This document shows, piece by piece, positions 1 to 6,930 of a stretch of 18,281 nucleotides of DNA; within the stretch, counting starts at the first letter, position 1, and the number at the start of each line of letters is the position of its first letter. This stretch comes from CAIOHW01 sp964432565 (GTDB lineage Bacteria; Bdellovibrionota; UBA1018): the NCBI GenBank assembly GCA_964432565.1, contig CAYSOA010000040.1:1-18281 (forward strand), given 5' to 3'. The notes beneath the pieces were generated by a model. It did not search any database. It was not told the DNA's origin and saw nothing but the letters and a program-made list of their open reading frames with translations. The translations under genes were made by a program, and so were the position numbers.

Positions 1-1466
1 ATCGCACGCGGCTTGAGGGCATGCCCGAGGCCGCTCTCGATGCAGCAAAAGAGGCGGCAACCGCCAAGGGGCGTGAGGGCGAGTGGCTCTTTACGCTCGA
101 CGCCCCGAGCTTTCTGCCGGTCGTAACCTATTCGAATGACCGCAGCCTGCGCGAAGAACTCTGGCGCTCGTACAACTCACGGGCGCTGGGAGGGGAGTTC
201 GACAATCGCGAGACGATGAAGCGCATTGCCGTGCTTCGTCACCAGCGCGCGAAGCTGCTGGGATACGACACCCACGCCCACTATGTGCTTGAAGAGCGCA
301 TGGCGCGTGATCCGGCAACCGTGGTCAGCTTTCTCGATCGCATTCAATCGTATGCACACCCCCAGTCCCGACGCGAACTCGAGAAGCTTCAGGCCATCGC
401 TGCAAAGGACGGCGTGAACGACCTCAAGCCGTGGGATGTGGCCTACTACATTGAGAAGCTGAAACAGGTCGAATTTGATTTTGACGAAGAAGCCCTGCGT
501 CCCTACTTTCCGCTGGAGAGTGCACTTCAAGGGGCGTTCGAGCATGCCAGACGGCTTTATGGGCTTCAGTTCAAGCCCAATGCGTCGGTGGCGGTCTACC
601 ATCCCGACGTGAGAGCCTTCGAGGTCTGGGACGGCAAGACCTTCATTGGGCTGCTCTATACAGACTTCTTTCCGCGCAAGACCAAGCGGGGAGGGGCCTG
701 GATGACGGCGTTTCGGGATCAGGGTCTTTACGAGGGCCAGGTGCAGCGTCCTCATATCTCGATCGTCTGTAACTTCACGCCGCCGACTTCGAACCGGCCC
801 TCGCTTCTGAGCTACGACGAGGTACGGACCCTGTTTCATGAGTTCGGGCACGCGCTTCACGGCCTGCTCAGCGAGTGTACTTACCGCTCGGTTTCGGGAA
901 CAAACGTCTATTGGGACTTTGTCGAGCTTCCTTCTCAGGTCATGGAAAACTGGACGGAGCAAAAGGAGTCGCTCGATCTCTTCGCTCGCCATCACGAGAC
1001 CGGCGAGTTGCTTCCGGCGGAGCTTGCCGAGAAGATCAAGCAGAGCTCTCGATTCATGGCCGGCTGGTATTCGCTGCGGCAGCTCGCCTTCGGGTACCTC
1101 GATCTGGCCTGGCATGCGGCCGATCCGTCAGGAATCGACGATATCGAAGCGTTTGAGTCGAGGGTGCTTGAGAAGGCGCAGGTGCTGCCGCGTATCGACG
1201 GAACATCGATCTCGACGGCATTTTCCCACATCTTTGCAGGTGGATATTCGGCGGGCTACTACAGCTACAAGTGGGCCGAGGTGCTCGACGCGGATGCCTT
1301 CTCGTACTTCGAGGAGCACGGTCTTTTTGACCGCGAAGTCGCCATGAAGTTTCGAGAGCATGTCCTCTCGAAGGGCGGAACGGAACACCCTTCAGTGCTC
1401 TTCGAACGGTTTCGAGGCCGCGGACCCGACGCTGACGCGCTGATCCGCCGCGACTTCGGGCTATAG
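1..1466 (+). CDS. M3 family zinc oligopeptidase, 5' end outside window
   Basis: This is a zinc metallopeptidase that degrades oligopeptides, normally in the cytoplasm. The frame is already open at base 3, so the N-terminal part (roughly 200 residues in a family of about 680-700) lies upstream. The first Met in view (base 21) sits inside a conserved helix and is not the start. Numbering from that Met, the zinc motif HEFGH is at 273-277 and the third ligand is E302, 25 residues after the second His, which is the thimet-oligopeptidase/Dcp/PrlC spacing. A typical KRGGAWM segment precedes it, and the C-terminal SKGGTE and RFRGR blocks are also M3-like. PrlC versus Dcp cannot be settled without the N-terminus. 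The gene converges on the VWA lipoprotein gene and the two stop codons overlap. The family assignment is secure; the substrate is unknown. Confidence 0.93.
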   Translation, partial: RTRLEGMPEAALDAAKEAATAKGREGEWLFTLDAPSFLPVVTYSNDRSLREELWRSYNSRALGGEFDNRETMKRIAVLRHQRAKLLGYDTHAHYVLEERMARDPATVVSFLDRIQSYAHPQSRRELEKLQAIAAKDGVNDLKPWDVAYYIEKLKQVEFDFDEEALRPYFPLESALQGAFEHARRLYGLQFKPNASVAVYHPDVRAFEVWDGKTFIGLLYTDFFPRKTKRGGAWMTAFRDQGLYEGQVQRPHISIVCNFTPPTSNRPSLLSYDEVRTLFHEFGHALHGLLSECTYRSVSGTNVYWDFVELPSQVMENWTEQKESLDLFARHHETGELLPAELAEKIKQSSRFMAGWYSLRQLAFGYLDLAWHAADPSGIDDIEAFESRVLEKAQVLPRIDGTSISTAFSHIFAGGYSAGYYSYKWAEVLDADAFSYFEEHGLFDREVAMKFREHVLSKGGTEHPSVLFERFRGRGPDADALIRRDFGL

Positions 1467-2747
1467 CACGCAGGCCGACACTTCAACTCGGGATCCGGCC
1501 CCACCAGCATCGCTTCCAGCGATGTTCACTGTACGGCTGCCCTCATCGAAGCTGCCGGTGATGCTGCGACCATCGACCATGATCTCGATCGTGGTCGTGC
1601 TGACGGTTCCGTTCCCGGTGAGGGGGAACGCCGTCATCAGGTCGAGGTGGCTCGAGACCATGCTTCCGAGCCTTGCCAGCGCGGGAGCGAAGCTGCCCGA
1701 TTTGATGTCCATCAACACCGGTGCCATGGGACCGGAGGGCTGGCTCGAGGCGTTTTCTTCGACCAGTTCGATGATTCCGTGACCGATCGCCTCTTCTCCG
1801 AGACGGGGGACCTGATTTTCATCCACATGGACGATCCCGGCCATGGCGATCCGCTTCCCTGGAAAACGATTTTGGAGCGACGCCACCACCGAGGTGGTCG
1901 ATACCTGCAAGGTCCCGCTGCGATCCACGCACCACTTCTTGTACGCCAGCTTTTCGAGCCCCATGAAGCCGTACTTGTAGTGGGGATGGCGCGTGTAGCC
2001 GTGGGCGCGTGGGTCAAAGCACACATCATTTTCATCCGTGACGAACACCACTGCCAGTGAGGCATCCTGTCGATAGAAACCTTCGCTCTGGATGGCGGCA
2101 AATTTGCTGTTTCCCAGGCTATTTTGCAGTGAATGCATCAGCATCTCGCCGTTTCCGACACCAAAGTCCTGCGCGGGGCGTGCGAGATTTTCTTCGAGAA
2201 GCCTCTGGGCCTCAGTGGTGGTGTACTGTGCCGGGTTGATCACTCGCGGGTTTCCACGATCGGAATAGAGCGACCCATTCCAGCGGGAGTTTCCGCCATG
2301 CGCCAGCATCACGCCGATGCGAATGTCGGCATCCTGCGGAAGCCTGTTCAGAAAGCTCGAGATCGCGCCCGAGAGCTTGCGGCGCTCGAAGGTCAGCGAA
2401 AGCGAGGTGTCGACGACAAAAAGCAGATCGACCGATTTGCTGATGCTGGGCTGGGGCTGGGTCCAGCTCCAACGCGTCCGGTTCGTGCCATTACCGCACT
2501 CGCCGCCCGTATTTCCGCCTGAGCCGTCGCCGTTTCCTCCGCCGGAGTCTCCACCCGAACCGCTGTCGTCGCCAGGGCCGCCTCCATTACCACTTCCATC
2601 ACCGTCGCCCGGCTTCGGAACATTAAATCCTGGGCCATTGCCCAGATCGGCGAGTTCGACGCTTTTTCCACAGGATGAGAGCAGCAGAGCGGATGCTGCT
2701 GCCGCAGCAATCAGCGCCGGATTCCAGAGTTTATTGCAGGTTTTCAT
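1461..2747 (-). CDS. VWA-domain lipoprotein
   Basis: This is a predicted envelope lipoprotein of 428 residues. The start at 2747 is preferred over an in-frame ATG at 2765 because AAGGAAA lies about six bases upstream of it. A hydrophobic signal ends in the lipobox LLSSC (C26). A Gly/Asp/Ser-rich low-complexity linker follows (about 46-86), then a von Willebrand factor A domain from about 103. This domain has a complete MIDAS start, DTSLS at 113-117 after a hydrophobic strand, and a later VTDEND block at about 237-242. VWA domains bind protein ligands through a divalent metal ion, so a cell-surface or periplasmic adhesion or scaffold role is inferred. The gene lies 27 bases downstream of the OmpA-family gene on the same strand, so the two are probably co-transcribed. 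The ligand is unknown. Confidence 0.85.
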   Translation of the reverse strand: MKTCNKLWNPALIAAAAASALLLSSCGKSVELADLGNGPGFNVPKPGDGDGSGNGGGPGDDSGSGGDSGGGNGDGSGGNTGGECGNGTNRTRWSWTQPQPSISKSVDLLFVVDTSLSLTFERRKLSGAISSFLNRLPQDADIRIGVMLAHGGNSRWNGSLYSDRGNPRVINPAQYTTTEAQRLLEENLARPAQDFGVGNGEMLMHSLQNSLGNSKFAAIQSEGFYRQDASLAVVFVTDENDVCFDPRAHGYTRHPHYKYGFMGLEKLAYKKWCVDRSGTLQVSTTSVVASLQNRFPGKRIAMAGIVHVDENQVPRLGEEAIGHGIIELVEENASSQPSGPMAPVLMDIKSGSFAPALARLGSMVSSHLDLMTAFPLTGNGTVSTTTIEIMVDGRSITGSFDEGSRTVNIAGSDAGGAGSRVEVSACVL

Positions 2748-2774
2748 GAGATTTTCCTTGGTCATGGACGGGGG

Positions 2775-3845
2775 TCAGGGGTTCAGGGGGGCCAGAAGCT
2801 CTTCGAGTGACTCTGGCTCTGCAACGTTTCGAAACGTCAGCTCGACTCGGCGATTTTGTTTCCAGGCCTGAGGGGTGTTGGCAGGATCAACAGGTCTCGA
2901 GTAGCCAAAGGCTTCGATCGACACTCGTTCCGGAGCGATGCTCTTTCCTAGAAGTTCTGCCTGCACGGACTTCGCTCTGCGCATCGATAGTCGGTCGTTG
3001 TATTCTTTGGGTCCGCGCACGTCGGCATGGCCGGCGATTTCGATCGTTGCCCATTGGGAGGAGTTTTGCGCGAGATAGTCAGCCACCTCCGACAGGGTCT
3101 TCCGAATTTCGGGGCGAATCTTTGAGGAAGAGGTTTTGAAGAAGACCTTCTTGGAGTCGAGCACCACTCGAACGTCCCGACGTGGAGCGGCCTGTGAAAC
3201 CATCACCACGTCCGTGCGACGTTCCTGAACGGGAAGGCTGATTCGAATACCCGCGATGATGTTGAGGGCATCCCTTCCGAAGGAGGAGAGTTCGGTGAGA
3301 AGTTCGCCCCAAGCCTGCAGAGGGAGTGCGCCCGCGGAGCCGATGTCGATGGTGCCTTTGGCGCCTCCGTAAAAAGTGGCGGCTGCTGCACCGACATTGG
3401 TATTGAACCGAGTGTCGGTTCCGAAGTTGGCCGTCAGCACGGGGCCGACGCTCAAGAACCCCAGCAGTCTCATGCGGCCACTGAGGTCGGCGCGTGCCGA
3501 ACGAATGCGAATCGAGACGGGGTCTCCGTTGCTGTCAGTGCCTGAGCGCAGCCCGAGCCCCCAGCCCAGATTGGTGTCCCATTCCCAGCGGCGCGTGCGC
3601 CGCCCCACACCGAGCGATCCGAGCGTGTAGGTTCCAGAAGGGGCGCTCTGGTACTGCCCATCCATCACCGATCCGAAACCGGCGCCGAGGCTAGCATGAA
3701 CGCGGTAGCCCTGGTCTGGAATTTCGGTCGTGGTGGTTTTTACGACCTTCGCCGCTGTCTGTGCCGAAGTTTCCGCATGGGTGCTGCCCAGTCCGGCCAG
3801 CAGGGCGACGCTGCAGAGGGCACTCTTCCTGAGTGTCAGGCTCAT
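2775..3845 (-). CDS. OmpA-family outer membrane protein
   Basis: This 356-residue exported protein has a signal peptide (probable cleavage after THA, residue 24) and a middle region of about 40-205 rich in alternating aromatic/Gly segments, consistent with a beta-barrel. A C-terminal OmpA/MotB-type peptidoglycan-binding domain spans about 230-340. It contains the motif GHADVRG with D275 and R290, the pair that contacts diaminopimelate in OmpA-like domains, and ends in NRRVELTF. The start at 3845 is chosen because AAGGAG lies six bases upstream; an ATG six bases earlier would directly abut the ribosome-binding site. It is the first gene of a unit with the VWA lipoprotein. The domain call is strong. 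The barrel is an inference from sequence texture, and no specific pore or adhesin role can be read. Confidence 0.88.
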   Translation of the reverse strand: MSLTLRKSALCSVALLAGLGSTHAETSAQTAAKVVKTTTTEIPDQGYRVHASLGAGFGSVMDGQYQSAPSGTYTLGSLGVGRRTRRWEWDTNLGWGLGLRSGTDSNGDPVSIRIRSARADLSGRMRLLGFLSVGPVLTANFGTDTRFNTNVGAAAATFYGGAKGTIDIGSAGALPLQAWGELLTELSSFGRDALNIIAGIRISLPVQERRTDVVMVSQAAPRRDVRVVLDSKKVFFKTSSSKIRPEIRKTLSEVADYLAQNSSQWATIEIAGHADVRGPKEYNDRLSMRRAKSVQAELLGKSIAPERVSIEAFGYSRPVDPANTPQAWKQNRRVELTFRNVAEPESLEELLAPLNP

Positions 3846-3984
3846 GATCATCTCCTTGAACAGGTACTGCGTGTTCCTGACAGTTTACCGGGTTTGCCTG
3901 ACCACGCCAGACGGTCAAATTTGCCTGTCCGAAATTGCCGGCTGCCCGTGATATGCAGGTCGGGCACCCATCAGGAGGTCACTC
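3846..3984. promoter_or_regulatory. divergent intergenic region, OmpA-family gene / nitroreductase
   Basis: These 139 bases separate two genes transcribed outward, so both promoters should lie here. No convincing -35/-10 pair stands out for either gene. The octamer TTTGCCTG occurs twice as a direct repeat (3893-3900 and 3920-3927, 27 bases apart start to start), which could be a regulator site or chance. Clear ribosome-binding sites are present at both ends: AAGGAG for the minus-strand gene and AGGAGG for the plus-strand gene. Confidence 0.45.
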
Positions 3985-4680
3985 ATGGAATTTTTCGAGG
4001 CAGTCGAGCAGCGTCGCAGCATTCGCAAGTTTCTTCCCGATCCTGTTCCCGAGCAGGTGATCGAGCGTGCCCTGGATGCCGCGATCCTGGCCCCCAACTC
4101 TTCCAACGTGCAGACCTGGAATTTCTACTGGGTTCGCAGTCCCGAAAAGAAGGCTGGGCTGGTTCAGGCCTGCTTCGGTCAGGCTGCCGCCCGTACTGCC
4201 CAGGAGCTGGTGGTGATGGTTGCAGACCCCGCTCTTTGGAGGCGCTCGCAGCAGCCTCTCATGGAATTCATCGAACAGGTGAAAGCCCCCAAGCCCGTCC
4301 ATTTCTATTACAAGAAGCTGATTCCGATGACCTACCGGTCGGGGCCGCTCGATCTTTGGGGTCGGATTCGATCGGTGGGGTCGTGGATGGCGGGATTTCT
4401 AAGACCCGTCCCTCGCGGCCCGAACACGCGTCGAGATCTCGAGGAAGTGGCGATCAAGTCTTCGGCTCTCGCTGCCGAGAACTTCGTTCTGGCAGTGACC
4501 GCCCAGGGCTTCTCGAGCTGCATGATGGAAGGATTTGATGAAGTACGCGTCAGACGGCTTCTTGGATTACCCTCGACATCGAGAATCACGATGGTCGTGG
4601 GAGTGGGGAAGGGAACGGACGCAGGAACCTGGGGCCCCCGATTTCGAATCCCCCGCGAGTGGGTCGTTCATCGGGTCTGA
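3985..4680 (+). CDS. nitroreductase family flavoprotein
   Basis: This 231-residue protein is of the FMN-dependent nitroreductase fold, which uses NAD(P)H to reduce nitroaromatics, quinones or related acceptors. Evidence is the N-terminal block RRSIRKF (10-16), whose Arg/Ser residues bind the FMN phosphate, followed by the family block APNSSNVQTWNF (37-48). The C-terminal VVGVGKG resembles the family's usual Gly-rich strand near the end. AGGAGG lies seven bases upstream of the ATG, so the start is secure. It is a single gene, divergent from the OmpA-family gene and convergent with the exported protein at 4728. A central segment from about 90 to 145, with several Tyr/Lys/Arg residues, looks like a lineage-specific insert. 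Family is confident; the natural substrate cannot be told. Confidence 0.9.
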   Translation: MEFFEAVEQRRSIRKFLPDPVPEQVIERALDAAILAPNSSNVQTWNFYWVRSPEKKAGLVQACFGQAAARTAQELVVMVADPALWRRSQQPLMEFIEQVKAPKPVHFYYKKLIPMTYRSGPLDLWGRIRSVGSWMAGFLRPVPRGPNTRRDLEEVAIKSSALAAENFVLAVTAQGFSSCMMEGFDEVRVRRLLGLPSTSRITMVVGVGKGTDAGTWGPRFRIPREWVVHRV

Positions 4681-4727
4681 TGAGCGTCGTCTCGCAGGGG
4701 ATCGCGAATTTCGAGAGGCACTGAGCG

Positions 4728-5315
4728 TTAGTTGAGTTCCACCACTTTATTCAAGGCCCTGCCGTTCAATGAACGGACGTGAATCAGCGTGCGACCCTGC
4801 CACGGAGACTTGAAGGCAATTTCCTTTTCGAATTCCACGAACTTTTCATTGCAGGGAGCCGTCATGTTCGCCGTGTCGAGCAGNNNNNNNNNNNNNNNNN
4901 NNNNNNNNNNNNNNNNNNNNNNNNNNNNNNNNNNNNNNNNNNNNNNNNNNNNNNNNNNNNNNNNNNNNNNNNNNNNNNNNNNNCCGACATCGACGACCGT
5001 GGTGTAGGGCACCAGCATCTGCAGGCACCAGGAGCTGTCGAGATAGTAGGCCTTTTGTGTGATCTCGACAGTTTGGGTCAGGGGATTAACCTCGGCATGG
5101 GCCGGACCTGCCTTGAAGCAGGTATTGGTAAAGGTGCCTGAAAGCACGACCTGACTGTGGTCATTCGAATCAAAGCCCGGAGGAGCGAACGCCGCCTCCG
5201 GCATGTCCTTGATGATCGAGACGCCTTCGGCGGGGGTGGCCGCACCGAATGCCGGAGCCGAGAGAATTGGGGCCGATACTGCAAGAGCCGAAACTGCAAG
5301 AAGCGAAAGGTTCAT
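4728..5315 (-). CDS. exported protein of unknown function, interrupted by assembly gap
   Basis: I do not recognise the family. An N-terminal signal peptide is clear (Leu/Ala/Val-rich, probable cleavage after AFG-A near residue 25), followed by a small cysteine-containing domain. The ATG at 5315 is chosen because AAGGAAAG precedes it closely; an upstream in-frame TTG has no such signal. The reading frame runs into 100 N at 4884-4983 and resumes with a plausible C-terminal part rich in Lys/Glu/Phe. The N run is probably a placeholder of unknown length, so the true length and even the continuity of one gene across the gap are uncertain. A large stem-loop lies just upstream. A periplasmic or secreted location is inferred. 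Confidence 0.6.
   Translation of the reverse strand: MNLSLLAVSALAVSAPILSAPAFGAATPAEGVSIIKDMPEAAFAPPGFDSNDHSQVVLSGTFTNTCFKAGPAHAEVNPLTQTVEITQKAYYLDSSWCLQMLVPYTTVVDVXXXXXXXXXXXXXXXXXXXXXXXXXXXXXXXXXXLLDTANMTAPCNEKFVEFEKEIAFKSPWQGRTLIHVRSLNGRALNKVVELN
4884..4983. other. assembly gap of 100 N
   Basis: Exactly 100 undetermined bases, the conventional size for a scaffold join of unknown length. The gap falls inside the exported-protein gene on the minus strand. Any translation across it is formal only. Confidence 0.98.
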
Positions 5316-5339
5316 TTGTCTTTCCTTAGGGTTCAAGGT

Positions 5340-5378
5340 GGTACCGCTGATGCTGCTCGGTTGAGCAGGAGCGGTGCC
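5340..5378 (-). promoter_or_regulatory. large stem-loop in the 5' leader of the exported-protein gene
   Basis: On the minus strand an outer stem GGCACCGCT / AGCGGTACC (one G-U pair) encloses an inner stem CTGCTC / GAGCAG with an AACC loop; short unpaired joins lie between the two stems. It ends about ten bases before the AAGGAAAG ribosome-binding site of the gene starting at 5315. The U-rich run lies before the hairpin in the transcript, not after it, so this is not an ordinary intrinsic terminator. A role in mRNA stability, translation control or protein binding is inferred. Confidence 0.6.
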
Positions 5379-5380
5379 AA

Positions 5381-5409
5381 AAAATAGTCACCTGAAATTC
5401 CTAGGGAAA
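5381..5409 (-). promoter_or_regulatory. weak candidate promoter for the exported-protein gene
   Basis: Read on the minus strand, TTTCCC (5409-5404), a 17-base spacer and TATTTT (5386-5381) loosely fit a sigma-70 promoter. If correct, transcription would start at or just before the first base of the stem-loop at 5378. Match to consensus is only 3/6 and 4/6, so this is tentative. Confidence 0.3.
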
Positions 5410-5418
5410 TGGATGACA

Positions 5419-6312
5419 CTATGCGTGTTTTGCGAGGCTCTCCGGGCGCCAGAGCTCGGCCTTTGGGGCAGAATGTCTCGGCTTGCGAAACACCGCTGAA
5501 CCCAGGCGCTCGAAGCCTGTGGAGGGCATGACTCCGGACTCGGCATGACCGAGAATCAGGAACCCTCCAGGTTTCAGGCTTGCTGTGAGGTTGTCGAGAA
5601 TGATCGCTGCCGTCGGCGCATCAAAGTAAATCAGGACGTTCCTGCAGAAGATGGCATCAAAGGATTCTACTCGCGGATAGTCGCGGCGCTCGACGAGGTT
5701 GACCCGGGCCCAGCGAATGTTCCGACGAATCGCCGGTGCGGCACTCCAGTCTTTCTCCTGTGTTGGGTCAGAGATTCGGTTCCAGAATCGACTGCGAAAC
5801 CGAAGGGGGATCTGCTGAGCCATCGAGGATGAGATCTTACCTTCGATGCCTTCGAGCAACACGTCATGGGCGATATCGGTGGCAAGGATGCGATAGTCAC
5901 GTCCGGTTGCCATGCGAACTTCCTCGAGGGTCATGGCCATCGAGTAGGCTTCGGCCCCGGTGCTGCAGGCGGCCGACCAGACCTTGAAGGTGCCTCCCCC
6001 CTGCAGGGCTACTTCGCGAAGAACGTCGAAGTGAACCGACTCTCTGAAGAACGAGGTGGTGTGGGTCGAAAGGGCCGAGACGAAGGCCTCTCGATCGGGA
6101 TGGCCCTTGGGAAGCCGTCTGAGGAGGTCGGCATAGCCCTGAAGGCTCGAGATTCCCTTTCGAGACAGGATCGGCCCAATGCGTGAGGTCACTAGGATCA
6201 TGCCTTGCTGGCCGAGCGGGAGTCGAATTCCCGTCCAATCCCGAAGGAGGGCGCTAAGCCGTTGAAATCCCTCAATGTCGCGCTGTAGTCTCTGAATCGT
6301 GTTTTGCACCAT
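5419..6312 (-). CDS. cheR: CheR-type chemotaxis receptor methyltransferase
   Basis: This 297-residue S-adenosylmethionine-dependent protein-glutamate methyltransferase is expected to methylate chemoreceptors in the cytoplasm. The N-terminal helical domain runs to about residue 80, followed by TTSFFRE (85-91). SAM motif I is WSAACSTGAEAYS (112-124), then ATDI with D146, and CRNVLIYF (223-230) of motif II. Motif I has GAEA where most CheR proteins have GEEP; the second Glu (E121) is kept. No receptor-binding TPR or response-regulator domain is attached. No chemoreceptor, cheA, cheB or cheW lies nearby, so it is an orphan here. It is transcribed away from the H-NOX operon across 72 bases. No clear ribosome-binding site precedes the ATG at 6312. 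Confidence 0.92.
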   Translation of the reverse strand: MVQNTIQRLQRDIEGFQRLSALLRDWTGIRLPLGQQGMILVTSRIGPILSRKGISSLQGYADLLRRLPKGHPDREAFVSALSTHTTSFFRESVHFDVLREVALQGGGTFKVWSAACSTGAEAYSMAMTLEEVRMATGRDYRILATDIAHDVLLEGIEGKISSSMAQQIPLRFRSRFWNRISDPTQEKDWSAAPAIRRNIRWARVNLVERRDYPRVESFDAIFCRNVLIYFDAPTAAIILDNLTASLKPGGFLILGHAESGVMPSTGFERLGSAVFRKPRHSAPKAELWRPESLAKHA

Positions 6313-6384
6313 ACAAATGCAGTTTCGTAAAATTGAGTGTTTTTATCGAGTTAAGAACTTGCCAAGAAATTAAAGGGGGCGGTC
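6313..6384. promoter_or_regulatory. AT-rich divergent promoter region, cheR / H-NOX operon
   Basis: These 72 bases are markedly richer in A/T than the surroundings and must hold the start signals of both outward-facing units. A small inverted repeat AGTT-AAG-AACT is visible in the middle (around 6350-6360). I could not pick a confident -35/-10 pair or a match to known nitric-oxide regulator sites. AAGGGGG, about seven bases before the ATG at 6385, serves as ribosome-binding site for H-NOX. Confidence 0.5.
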
Positions 6385-6930
6385 ATGTACGGGATGGTGA
6401 ATCAGGCGATGAAAGATCTGGTTGTGGCGCGCTTCGGCGAGCCCGTTTGGAATTCGATCACGAGCAAGGCCGGCATCTCGTCGGATGACTTTGAGCTGAT
6501 GCAGAGCTATCCGGATTCCGTGACCTATGGATTGGTGGGGGCGGCCAGTGAGCAGCTCTCGATTTCAGCAGCCGATCTTCTGGAGCAGTTCGGAGAGTAT
6601 TGGATTCGCTTCACTGCCGACAAAGGCTATGGTGATCTGCTGTCGCTCTTTGGCGCGGACTTTCGAAGCTGCCTGAAGAACCTGAACCAGATGCACGCCC
6701 GAATGGGCGCGATGATGCCCGAACTTCAGCCTCCTCGCTTCACGGTGGAGGAGGTGAGCGGGAATGAGCTTCGGCTGAGCTACTTTTCGAAGCGCCCTGG
6801 TCTGACTCCCATGGTGGTCGGATTGCTCAAGGGCTTGGCTTCGAGGCATGGCGAGCAGATCAGCGTCGAGACCCTGCCGAGGGCCGAATCTGCAGATCAT
6901 GAAACCTTTCTGGTGAAAATCCAGCGATGA
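6385..6930 (+). CDS. hnoX: H-NOX haem nitric-oxide sensor protein
   Basis: This stand-alone H-NOX (haem NO/oxygen-binding, HNOB) protein has 181 residues, the normal length for the domain. It binds haem b through a proximal histidine and senses gas ligands in the cytoplasm. All signature residues are present at a constant offset of two from Thermoanaerobacter H-NOX: proximal H104, P117 that kinks the haem, and the propionate-binding YxSxR motif at Y133, S135 and R137. The start MYGMVNQAMKDLV is typical of the family. The distal-pocket position corresponding to Tyr140 appears non-polar (P142/M143), which predicts selective NO binding without stable oxygen binding; this depends on alignment through that loop. 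The stop overlaps the kinase start by ATGA, so the two are translationally coupled. Established partners of bacterial H-NOX proteins are kinases and cyclic-di-GMP enzymes. Confidence 0.96.
   Translation: MYGMVNQAMKDLVVARFGEPVWNSITSKAGISSDDFELMQSYPDSVTYGLVGAASEQLSISAADLLEQFGEYWIRFTADKGYGDLLSLFGADFRSCLKNLNQMHARMGAMMPELQPPRFTVEEVSGNELRLSYFSKRPGLTPMVVGLLKGLASRHGEQISVETLPRAESADHETFLVKIQR

Noticed and set aside
177..1115. Long open frame antisense to the M3 peptidase gene (312 codons)
   Set aside because: It lies wholly opposite a well-conserved enzyme gene, shows no domain or signal, and long antisense frames are expected in GC-rich genes.
3696..4538. Open frame of 280 codons crossing the divergent intergenic region into the nitroreductase gene
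   Set aside because: It is out of frame with the recognised nitroreductase, antisense to the OmpA-family gene at its start, and has a shadow-like Arg/Ser/Gly composition.
4779..5141. Plus-strand frame across the N gap
   Set aside because: The translation depends on undetermined bases, and the minus-strand reading has a signal peptide and ribosome-binding site.
5340..5378. Intrinsic terminator for cheR or for plus-strand transcription
   Set aside because: The hairpin is strong, but on the minus strand the U run precedes it, and on the plus strand it is followed by A, not U. Neither orientation fits an intrinsic terminator.
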